From DASQZK01 sp963732905 (GTDB lineage: Bacteria; Bacteroidota; Bacteroidia; Bacteroidales; GCA-2748055): 64,000 bases of DNA. A model generated the notes under the pieces. That model had not been told where the DNA came from. It did not search any database and was given only the letters and a program-made list of their open reading frames with translations. The stretch lies in assembly GCA_963732905.1 (NCBI GenBank), contig CAVTBM010000008.1, positions 1,054,001 to 1,118,000 on the forward strand, written 5' to 3'. A program made the translations under genes and the position numbers. Numbering within the stretch: position 1 is the first letter of the stretch; each line of letters begins with the position of its first letter. Below are positions 9,828 through 17,072 of this stretch, in pieces.

Positions 9828-9895
9828 AAGAGGCTGTCCAAAAAGTTGCTGCTGTTAATAAAATACTTTAAAAAAGTCATTTTAGACAGCCTCTT
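9828..9895. repeat. Inverted repeat between convergent mdh and DUF1015 genes
   Basis: Arms AAGAGGCTGTC (9828-9838) and GACAGCCTCTT (9885-9895) are perfectly complementary. The pairing continues inward through an AAAA/TTTT stretch after one mismatch. The loop is about 35 bases. It sits between two convergent genes, so it may act as a terminator for either. The arm sequence also resembles terminal repeats I recall from Bacteroidota insertion sequences, so a short mobile-element remnant is an alternative. Confidence 0.55.
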
Positions 9896-9923
9896 CGTTT
9901 ATAATGGCCGACAAAGCCGGTAA

Positions 9924-11171
9924 TCAGCCCAGCGAATGGATCACCAGTCCGCTGCGCAGCTTAGGTTCAAACCAGGTAGTCTTTGGGGGCATAATATTTC
10001 CTGTATCGGCGATTTTCATCAGTTGTTCCATGGAAACCGGGTAAAGGGCGAAGGCCGCTTTCATTTCTCCGGAATCCACCCTCCTCTTCAGTTCCTCCAA
10101 TCCCCTTATTCCCCCCACGAAATCAATACGTTTTGAATTTCTGAGATCGGTGATTTCAAGGATGGGCTCGAGTACCTGGTTAGACAGGATGGTTACATCA
10201 AGCCCCCTGATCGGATCGTTGTTATTATAGGTTCCTTCCCTGGCCGTAAGGGAGTACCACTTTTTGTTTAAATACATAGAGAAATTATGTATCTGCATGG
10301 GTCTGTAGATTTCTTCTCCTTTCTCTTCAATCTCGAAACTGTCACTCAGCATGGAAAGAAACTCCTGTGTTGAATACCCGTTGACATCCTTCACTACCCT
10401 GTTATAGTCGATAATGGTGAGCTGACTGGCCGGGAAATGTACAGCAAGGAAAAAGTTATATTCCTCGTCGCCCCGGTGATCAGGATTATTCCTTTTCCTT
10501 TCATTCCCAACCAGGGCTGCGGCTGCTGTGCGGTGATGTCCGTCGGCAACATATGTTTCGGGGATATCCTTAGCAAAGATGTCAATTATGGCGGCAATGG
10601 TTTGCGGATCGGAGATGATCCAGAAATGGTGACCTACCCCGTCGACAGTTGTAAAGTCGTATTCCGGTTCCCCTTTCACCACTTCAGCCACGATATGTTC
10701 GAGTCCGGGATCATCGGGATAGGCGAAGAAGACTGGCTCGGCGTTGAAATTGGTAACCCGGATATGGTTCATACGATCCTCTTCCTTATCCGGTCTGGTC
10801 AGCTCATGCTTTTTAATCACGTTATTCATATAATCCTCAACCGCGGCACATCCTACGATACCGTATTGTGTTTTCCCGAACATGGTCTGTGCATAGATAT
10901 ACAGCCGGTCCTCAGCGTCCTGAAAGAACAACCCTTCCTCAATGAGCCGTGTAAGGTTTTCTTTTCCTTTATTATACACGACCTCCGAATGCAGATCCAC
11001 ATCTTGGGGAAGGTCGACTTCCGGTTTAACCACATGAAGGAAGGAATACGGATTTCCTTTCACTTCCTCTCTGGCTTCTTCTGAGTTCAGCACATCATAA
11101 GGCCTGGATGCGACCTGGTCTACATGGTCTTTTACAGGTCTGTAACCTTTAAACGCTTTAAGTATTGCCAT
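9924..11171 (-). CDS. DUF1015 family protein
   Basis: 415-aa cytosolic protein matching the DUF1015 family (SerC-associated in many Bacteroidota). Signature pieces are FKGYRPVKDHVDQVASRPYDVLN at the start (shown split: FKGYRPVKD, ASRPYDVLN), the central YVADGHHRTAAAALV, and the C-terminal AFALYPVSMEQLMKIADTGN then MPPKTTWFEPKLRSGLVIHS. The central DGHHR resembles a ParB/Srx-like nucleotide-binding motif and suggests a kinase or nucleotide-handling role, which is inference. It lies downstream of serC and serA on the same strand with a 128-bp gap, a conserved arrangement that hints at a role in serine metabolism. Confidence 0.8.
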   Translation of the reverse strand: MAILKAFKGYRPVKDHVDQVASRPYDVLNSEEAREEVKGNPYSFLHVVKPEVDLPQDVDLHSEVVYNKGKENLTRLIEEGLFFQDAEDRLYIYAQTMFGKTQYGIVGCAAVEDYMNNVIKKHELTRPDKEEDRMNHIRVTNFNAEPVFFAYPDDPGLEHIVAEVVKGEPEYDFTTVDGVGHHFWIISDPQTIAAIIDIFAKDIPETYVADGHHRTAAAALVGNERKRNNPDHRGDEEYNFFLAVHFPASQLTIIDYNRVVKDVNGYSTQEFLSMLSDSFEIEEKGEEIYRPMQIHNFSMYLNKKWYSLTAREGTYNNNDPIRGLDVTILSNQVLEPILEITDLRNSKRIDFVGGIRGLEELKRRVDSGEMKAAFALYPVSMEQLMKIADTGNIMPPKTTWFEPKLRSGLVIHSLG

Positions 11172-11299
11172 TTTAAAAGAATCATTTTATGCGGAAACCG
11201 GAGCGTAGAACCTATTTCGCTCTGCCATACCGCCTGTTACCTCATTTAGAAAATCCCGGTCAGCTTTATCAAACATACAATGCAGGCCAGGGAAAATTT

Positions 11300-12220
11300 T
11301 CAGTTTACTTTAAATTTAACATCACCGGTTTTGAAAAATGCGACAATCTGGTTTGCAGCTGCAAGTCCGGCGTTCAGATTGGCCTCAGCGGTCTGTGCTC
11401 CCATTTTTTTCGGTGTGAAAAAATACCTGCCTTCATAACCGGCCTGGATATCGGCTACGCAACCCGGTGCGATATCAGAAATATAGCGAAAATCGGGGCG
11501 TTCGGCAAACATCTTAAGAAGAGAAGCCTCGTGGATCACTTCTTTTCTGGCTGTGTTAACCAGAGTGGCTCCCTGTGGCATATTATTCAGAAGGCTGAAG
11601 TTGATGGATTCCTTTGTAGCCTCATTGGCAGGAATATGAAGTGATACATACTGGCATTTACCGTAGAGTTCCTCAACGGTCCCAACCCAGTTTACACCAT
11701 CGTTTTCGATCACAACACGGTCGATGAAGGGATCAAAGGCAAAGACATTCATGCCCAGTCCTTTGGCGATCGCTCCCACAATTCGTCCCACATATCCGTA
11801 AGCATGAATACCAAGTGTTTTACCCCTGAGTTCGATGCCGGTGCTTCCGTTAAAACCGTTGCGGTTGAGATAGATCATCATGCCAAATGCAAGTTCTGCC
11901 ACCGCGTTTGAATTTTGTCCGGGTGTATTCATCACAACGACATTTTTTGCTGTTGCTGCGGCCAGGTCAACATTATCGTAACCTGCTCCAGCTCGCACAA
12001 CGATCTTCAGGTTGGAGGCCGCATCAATGACATCCTTATCCACTATATCACTGCGGATGATCATGGCATCTGCATTTTTTGCAGCTGCTATGAGATCCGA
12101 CTGGGCGTTGTATTTTTCAAGCAAAAGAAATTCGTTGCCCGATCCCTCGACGATCTTACGGATGGCATCAACCGCCGTCTTAGAAAAAGGCTTTGAAGTG
12201 GCTACTAAAATTTTTTTCAT
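11300..12220 (-). CDS. serA: Phosphoglycerate dehydrogenase, short lysine-type
   Basis: 3-phosphoglycerate dehydrogenase (306 aa), the first step of serine synthesis, oxidising 3-phosphoglycerate to 3-phosphohydroxypyruvate with NAD. The D-2-hydroxyacid dehydrogenase features are AGAGYDNVDL, the cofactor loop IHAYGYVGR (first glycine of GxGxxG replaced by Ala) and catalytic Arg225 in NTARKEV. Where classical enzymes have catalytic His (TPHIG), this one reads TPKKMG, so Lys271 replaces His. Such lysine-type enzymes without ACT domains are known, for example from Entamoeba. No ACT or other regulatory domain follows, so serine feedback through ACT is absent. It is 47 bp downstream of serC. Confidence 0.9.
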   Translation of the reverse strand: MKKILVATSKPFSKTAVDAIRKIVEGSGNEFLLLEKYNAQSDLIAAAKNADAMIIRSDIVDKDVIDAASNLKIVVRAGAGYDNVDLAAATAKNVVVMNTPGQNSNAVAELAFGMMIYLNRNGFNGSTGIELRGKTLGIHAYGYVGRIVGAIAKGLGMNVFAFDPFIDRVVIENDGVNWVGTVEELYGKCQYVSLHIPANEATKESINFSLLNNMPQGATLVNTARKEVIHEASLLKMFAERPDFRYISDIAPGCVADIQAGYEGRYFFTPKKMGAQTAEANLNAGLAAANQIVAFFKTGDVKFKVN

Positions 12221-12267
12221 ATCTCTTGGTTTTAAGTTACCCGTACTTACATAAACAAACAGCAGAA

Positions 12268-13338
12268 TCAGACATTTTTTTCGAACGCCTGCATGGTATC
12301 GATTAGAGCCTTGACACTGCTTACCGGCATAGCGTTATATATAGAGGCCCGGAAACCGCCAACAGAGCGGTGTCCTTTTATGCCAACCATGCCTTTGGCA
12401 GTGGCAAATTCAAGAAATTCAGCCTCTTTATCTTTATACTGGTCCGTCATGACGAAGCAAACATTCATAATTGAACGGTCATCCTCTTTGGTTACCGTAC
12501 CCCTGAACAGTTTGTTCCTGTCAATCTCTGCATACAGCATACCGGCTTTCTCAATGTTTATCCTGTGCATGGCTTCGATCCCACCCTGTTCCCTGTACCA
12601 TTTCAAAGTTTGCAGTGCTGCATAGATGGTCACGCAGGGAGGTGTATTAAACATAGATTCATTATCGATATGAGTCTGGTAATTCAGCATGGTGGGGATC
12701 TGCCGTTCCACTTTACCCAGGATATCATTTTTAACGATCACGAATGCCAGGCCGGCAGGAGCGAGATTTTTCTGAGCACCGCCATAGATAAGGGCATATT
12801 TTGAGACATCCAGCGGTCTGCTGAAGATATCGGATGACATATCTGCAACAAGGGGCACATTCACGTTAAGGTCTGTTTTAATTTCAGTGCCAAATATTGT
12901 ATTGTTCGTGGTAATATGAAGATAGTCGGCATCGGCGGGTACACTCCATCCTGTGGGGATGCTGGAATAATTATCAGCTTTTGATGAAGCAACAACATCC
13001 ACTTCTCCGAACATCCTGGCTTCCTTGATCGCTTTGGAGGCCCATGAACCCGTATCGAGGTAAGCTGCTTTTTTATTTAAAAGGTTATAAGGCACCATGC
13101 AAAACTGCATACTTGCTCCTCCCTGAAGCAGGAGCACAGAGTAACCATCAGGAATAGCAAGAAGTTCCCGGAAGAGGGCAATCGTGTCTTCAGTGATCTT
13201 CACAAAATCCTTGCTGCGGTGAGAGATCTCCATGAGTGACAAGCCGGATTCATTCAGATCGAGAATGGCATTAGCTGTATTTTCAATTGTAAACCTCGAA
13301 AGGATTGAAGGACCTGCAAAGAAATTATGTTTTTTCAT
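12268..13338 (-). CDS. serC: Phosphoserine aminotransferase
   Basis: PLP-dependent class V aminotransferase (356 aa) converting 3-phosphohydroxypyruvate plus glutamate to phosphoserine. The start KKHNFFAGPSIL, LQGGASMQFCMVPYNLL and GSWASKAIKEA are typical. The PLP Schiff-base lysine is K190 in YGGAQKNLAPAG. C-terminal GIKGHRSVGGFRASIYNAMP completes the family signature. It is first in the minus-strand set serC-serA-DUF1015. Phosphoserine may also serve sulfonolipid or cysteate synthesis in Bacteroidota, noted because comB lies directly upstream. Confidence 0.95.
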   Translation of the reverse strand: MKKHNFFAGPSILSRFTIENTANAILDLNESGLSLMEISHRSKDFVKITEDTIALFRELLAIPDGYSVLLLQGGASMQFCMVPYNLLNKKAAYLDTGSWASKAIKEARMFGEVDVVASSKADNYSSIPTGWSVPADADYLHITTNNTIFGTEIKTDLNVNVPLVADMSSDIFSRPLDVSKYALIYGGAQKNLAPAGLAFVIVKNDILGKVERQIPTMLNYQTHIDNESMFNTPPCVTIYAALQTLKWYREQGGIEAMHRINIEKAGMLYAEIDRNKLFRGTVTKEDDRSIMNVCFVMTDQYKDKEAEFLEFATAKGMVGIKGHRSVGGFRASIYNAMPVSSVKALIDTMQAFEKNV

Positions 13339-13456
13339 GATCTGAGAAATTTTGGTTGGTTTGCTTTAAATTCTGAGCTAAAATTAGGAAATTAATTACG
13401 ATTCTAAACGACAAAACCATCGATCGTTGATAAATTGCATTGAATTGTTAATTAAT

Positions 13457-14197
13457 TCACAATAATTTCCCTTCTGCAGGAAGGCGGATGAGGTAATTGT
13501 TTTCCAGGACAGGGATAACATCGGTGAGATCGATGGTATGACAATATTCAATCACGTCATCCAGGTTATTTATTTTCAGACGGTGACGCTGGGCGGCTTT
13601 TTCGATATATCCTACCAGGTCATTGCGTGCCAGGGTCCAGAGATCCTGAGCTGCCAGGGACGAGTCACAAATGGTCATATAATCACCGTGGTCAAGAAGC
13701 CTGTCAACCACTGCACCGGCAAAAAGGGTATCTTCCAGGTTGAATTTGCTTTTCCATCCGGCACAGAGAAGGAGGACATCACGTTGTGCATTGATCAGAT
13801 GACTGACAACGGATGACAGGTTCAGGAACGATCCGACGATCACCTCTGAGCTGGATGAAGCAAGCTGGATAGCCTGGGTTCCGTTTGTTGTACTGTAGAC
13901 GATGCTTTTTCCTTTAACCTTTTCCGGTGTGAAATTAAAAGGTGAGTTTCCAAAATCAGCAAAATCCCTTACGATGCCATCCCTTTCCGCCGCTACCATA
14001 AAACCATCCGCCTTAAATGCTTCAGCTTCTTCAAGGGTACCTACCGGAATGATCTTCTCCACACCGCTCATGAATGCTGTACAGATCGCCGATGAAGCCC
14101 GCAGGATATCAACCACAACGGTTATAGCCCCGGGATTTTCAAAATAACTGTATAAAGCGGGAGAAAAGCAAACCTCTACCTTATGTAATGTTTCCAT
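13457..14197 (-). CDS. comB: 2-phosphosulfolactate phosphatase family protein (ComB-like)
   Basis: 246-aa protein of the ComB family, which removes phosphate from 2-phosphosulfolactate to give sulfolactate. That step is known from coenzyme M synthesis in archaea. Family signatures seen are VVVDILRASSAICTAF, ERDGIVRDFADFGNSPFNF, SIVYSTTNGTQAIQLA and LLCAGWKSKFNLEDTLFAGA. It begins 11 bp after gcvT on the same strand, so the two are probably co-transcribed. Coenzyme M is not expected in Bacteroidota, so the role may be in sulfonate or sulfonolipid metabolism or a different phosphatase activity. The family call is firm, the substrate is not. Confidence 0.85.
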   Translation of the reverse strand: METLHKVEVCFSPALYSYFENPGAITVVVDILRASSAICTAFMSGVEKIIPVGTLEEAEAFKADGFMVAAERDGIVRDFADFGNSPFNFTPEKVKGKSIVYSTTNGTQAIQLASSSSEVIVGSFLNLSSVVSHLINAQRDVLLLCAGWKSKFNLEDTLFAGAVVDRLLDHGDYMTICDSSLAAQDLWTLARNDLVGYIEKAAQRHRLKINNLDDVIEYCHTIDLTDVIPVLENNYLIRLPAEGKLL

Positions 14198-14208
14198 CCG
14201 TCTCTGAA

Positions 14209-15300
14209 CTATTCTGGTTTAATGAAAGGGGGTTTGACGACCTTTGCCCTCATTGGCCTGTTTCTGACCTGAATGGTTAACACAGTGCCTTCCGTGTTAA
14301 AGGGAAACCGGACGTATCCCATTCCGATCCCTTTTTTCAGAACAGGCGACATTGTCCCGGAGGTCACCTCACCAATTTCCTCTCCATTCAAACTGGTGAT
14401 CTTGTAATGCTGCCTGGGAATAGCACGGTCTATCATTTCAATTCCTACGAGTTTGCGGGAAACACCATCCTCATACTGCTGGTATAACCTTTCCCGGTCA
14501 ATGAACTGGTTATTTTCATTGAATTTGGTAATCCAGCCCAGGCCGGCTTCGATCGGAGAAGTTGTGTCATCAATATCATTCCCATACAGGCAAAAACCCA
14601 TTTCGAGTCTGAGGGTATCCCTGGCTGCCAGTCCTATGGGTTGAATACCTTCAACAACGCCGGCCTTCATAATTTCACTCCATAAAAGCGGCCCGTCCTC
14701 GTTGCGGAAATACAGTTCAAACCCTCCGGCACCTGTATAACCCGTATTGGATATGATGACGTTATCCACCCCACCGATGGTACCTGTGACGAAGTTGAAA
14801 TACCCTATTTTACTCAGGTCGGTAAGGGTTATCTTTTGGAGAATCACCGTAGCTTTGGGCCCCTGAACAGCAAGTTGTGACAGGTTACCGGAATCATTCT
14901 CAAGCACAGCTCCCTGTTCATTACATTCATTAAGCCAGTTCCAGTCTTTAGAAGTATTCGAAGCATTGACCACCAGAAGGTATTTGTCTTTTTCGAACAT
15001 ATAAACGAGAAGATCGTCCACTATACCTCCTTTACCGTTTGGAAAGCAGGAATACTGAACTTTTCCCGGAATTAGTCTGTCGACATCATTTGTTGTCACC
15101 TTCTGAACAAAATCCCTTGCCGCATCACCTTTTACCCAGATCTCACCCATGTGTGACACATCAAAAAGGCCTGCTTTTTCCCTTACTCTGAGATGCTCAT
15201 CTATAATCCCGGAATATTCCACAGGCATTTCGAAACCGGCAAATTCAACGAGCCGGGCGCCTGCCCTTCTGTGAGTCTCATAAAATACAGTTCGTTTCAT
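14209..15300 (-). CDS. gcvT: Glycine cleavage system T protein (aminomethyltransferase)
   Basis: 363-aa tetrahydrofolate-dependent aminomethyltransferase. It takes the aminomethyl group from lipoyl-GcvH and releases ammonia and 5,10-methylene-THF. Diagnostic stretches are AGLFDVSHMGEIWVKG, NGKGGIVDDLLVYMF, TGYTGAGGFELYF, GLAARDTLRLEMGFCLYGND and the C-terminal barrel GEVTSGTMSPVLKKGIGMGYV. Full length with start at ATG 15300. It heads a bicistron with comB, and the serine genes follow, consistent with serine/glycine one-carbon metabolism. No glycine riboswitch is recognisable upstream, but a TAnnTTTG promoter element is. Confidence 0.95.
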   Translation of the reverse strand: MKRTVFYETHRRAGARLVEFAGFEMPVEYSGIIDEHLRVREKAGLFDVSHMGEIWVKGDAARDFVQKVTTNDVDRLIPGKVQYSCFPNGKGGIVDDLLVYMFEKDKYLLVVNASNTSKDWNWLNECNEQGAVLENDSGNLSQLAVQGPKATVILQKITLTDLSKIGYFNFVTGTIGGVDNVIISNTGYTGAGGFELYFRNEDGPLLWSEIMKAGVVEGIQPIGLAARDTLRLEMGFCLYGNDIDDTTSPIEAGLGWITKFNENNQFIDRERLYQQYEDGVSRKLVGIEMIDRAIPRQHYKITSLNGEEIGEVTSGTMSPVLKKGIGMGYVRFPFNTEGTVLTIQVRNRPMRAKVVKPPFIKPE

Positions 15301-15344
15301 TCGTATTAGCTGTTAGTCGATATTTTTATGATTGATTGCACCGA

Positions 15345-15352
15345 CAAAAGTA
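15345..15352 (-). promoter_or_regulatory. Bacteroidota -7 promoter element for gcvT
   Basis: Read on the minus strand the sequence is TACTTTTG, an exact fit to TAnnTTTG, 44 bp upstream of the gcvT start codon. The -33 TTTG is not clearly present, so the assignment rests on the -7 match and position. Confidence 0.4.
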
Positions 15353-15522
15353 TGATTTTTTGATGGAATTAAAATTGTTTAATAGCAGAAGGCGGAGCGG
15401 ACGAACTGAAACCGTGAGTGGAAATGAAAGTCCGGCAATCGGGTATCAAAGAAGACACCTGAAAAACAGGATTATCTTACGCAGGAGACGTTGATATTTC
15501 CTTAACGATATTCACCTGTATG

Positions 15523-15585
15523 TTTTTGCCAGTGGTGATTGCGTACTTTGTTCACACGTAATCTTCATCACACCAGTGGCAAAAA
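15523..15585. repeat. Long imperfect palindrome downstream of M14 peptidase gene
   Basis: Outer arms TTTTTGCCAGTGGTG (15523-15537) and CACCAGTGGCAAAAA (15571-15585) pair at 14 of 15 positions. An inner stem ATTGCGT/ACGTAAT (15538-15544 with 15556-15562) adds seven pairs including one G-T, with an 8-base bulge on one side. On either strand the stem is followed by A residues, not T, so it does not look like a normal intrinsic terminator. The rest of 15301-15607 holds the gcvT promoter element and no gene. Confidence 0.55.
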
Positions 15586-15607
15586 GCCGTCCATTCCAAA
15601 TAGCGGT

Positions 15608-16858
15608 TCACTCTTTTCTTAACCAGTACAAACGATTTTCCATTAAATAATCCAGCATCTCATCATATAAAATCAGTTGAATGTCGAGAAGGTCATCATA
15701 GGTTATGGGCGGCATGGGAAGATTTTTTGTCAGGGAACCATGGGGGCATTCGAAAGTAAAGGACATCGTTCCGGAAACCTGGTGCAGGGCACTGACCAGG
15801 TTAAAAGGTTTCCGGGGAGGGAAATCTTTATCTTCCACGCCGGGTGCAACAATGTTTTTATCATCATCATGCGGCAGATCAAGCACTTTGTAGCGGTTAT
15901 TCAGTTGAAGAGCTAATTCATACACCCTCTCTTTCATGAAAAAGGGCTCATAGTCGGGTTGAAGGATGACCGGGGGATATTCATGCGAGTGCAATGAAAC
16001 TGTCATATCCGGCGCTTCTGAACGGGCAATCTCCATGATGGCTTTTGTTTCCTGGGCCATCGGAGAAAAAAAATCGTCATGCATCATATTGACCCCGTTG
16101 TCGTTAAAATAACTGCCGAGTATTCCTACATCTCCTTTCATCGGATGGACGGATTTTGCAAGAGGCCATCCCCACAAGCTGCCATCCTTCCGGGTTCCCT
16201 GCCCGTATTTTGTCATGATGAGTGTCGGCAGTCCCAAAAAGCTGTCGTATGGGCATCTCCTCCGGCCATCAGGATTAGCGCACGGCACAATGATGACCCT
16301 GCATTGCTGAATCTTTTTTTGGAGAGATGTCCAGTCTTTTCCCCGGTAATCCCTCCCGGTTTCGATCACATGAACGAGGTTCACCAGACCGGCTATGCCT
16401 TCCACTTCCTGGCCATGGACAGGACCCAGGAAAAAGATAACCGGTTTGGTACTGCTGTCTTTTTCTGCATACCAGGCCGGACTGCCTGCTCCCAGGGCAG
16501 AATTATAATTTGCCTGTGAATGCAGATCATCTTTACTGCCATAATAAATCGCATATACAGGTAATCCACCGGGTGTTCTGCTCACAACCTTAACCTGTCC
16601 TTTTGTTATATGGTTTACTTCCCATTCGATATCGGAAAGTTTCGATTTAAAGAAAGCAGGGATGTCGGAGTTATTTGGGGGATCACCCTCTCCGGGCATC
16701 ACTTGTGAAGTTGCAACCGGTGAAAGGAAAACAAGCGTTACGATCCATATACTGGCATATACAGGCATAGAAAAGTGGCAGAGGTCCTGCAATACTACTT
16801 TCAATCTGGCTGAGAAATGTACTTTTATCATCTTATACGATATTAATAGAATTGCCAT
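15608..16858 (-). CDS. Exported M14 family zinc carboxypeptidase
   Basis: 416-aa predicted secreted metallocarboxypeptidase. Zinc ligands are recognisable as HxxE in LGPVHGQEVEG (H148, E151) and a later His in VSLHSHEYPP. The substrate Arg region is CANPDGRRR, and the probable general base Glu is in MSFTFECPHG. The hydrophobic segment at residues 33-51 (VYASIWIVTLVFLSPVATSQ) is the signal peptide, so the true start may be M10 (16831) or M31 (16768) rather than ATG 16858. It cuts C-terminal residues from peptides or amidates in the periplasm or outside; the exact substrate is unknown. It is a single gene on the minus strand. Confidence 0.8.
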   Translation of the reverse strand: MAILLISYKMIKVHFSARLKVVLQDLCHFSMPVYASIWIVTLVFLSPVATSQVMPGEGDPPNNSDIPAFFKSKLSDIEWEVNHITKGQVKVVSRTPGGLPVYAIYYGSKDDLHSQANYNSALGAGSPAWYAEKDSSTKPVIFFLGPVHGQEVEGIAGLVNLVHVIETGRDYRGKDWTSLQKKIQQCRVIIVPCANPDGRRRCPYDSFLGLPTLIMTKYGQGTRKDGSLWGWPLAKSVHPMKGDVGILGSYFNDNGVNMMHDDFFSPMAQETKAIMEIARSEAPDMTVSLHSHEYPPVILQPDYEPFFMKERVYELALQLNNRYKVLDLPHDDDKNIVAPGVEDKDFPPRKPFNLVSALHQVSGTMSFTFECPHGSLTKNLPMPPITYDDLLDIQLILYDEMLDYLMENRLYWLRKE

Positions 16859-17006
16859 ACATACGTATCAAATTAACGCAGTGAATCATTTAAATACAAA
16901 TCTTCTCAAAGAAATTTGACCGGCAGGAGAATGATGCTGACAGAGATGCCCGGGATATCATGCTTGTGTAATACTGTGCATGCGGTAGAGTGTCCCCGAT
17001 GGAGCT

Positions 17007-17048
17007 TAAAAAAAAGCCACGTGTACGGCTGAAGTGTACCACGCGGCT
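17007..17048 (-). terminator. Rho-independent terminator after the PorE-like gene
   Basis: On the minus strand a GC-rich hairpin (arms 17036-17048 and 17015-17026, AGCCGCGTGGTAC with GTACACGTGGCT, one bulge and one mismatch) is followed by eight Ts at 17015-17008. It lies just downstream of the minus-strand OmpA/propeller gene ending at 17073, the textbook form and position of an intrinsic terminator. Confidence 0.75.
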
Positions 17049-17072
17049 ATATGAAAAATTACATTTGGGGTA

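Noticed and set aside
10437..11084. Long open frame on the plus strand (215 codons)
   Set aside because: It lies entirely antisense inside the well-supported DUF1015 gene; its protein looks like a shadow translation.
15523..15585. Hairpin as a rho-independent terminator
   Set aside because: On both strands the stem is followed by As rather than a T-run.
15301..15607. Glycine riboswitch upstream of gcvT
   Set aside because: The leader lacks the conserved paired GGAGAG-type aptamer cores; only a -7 promoter element is seen.
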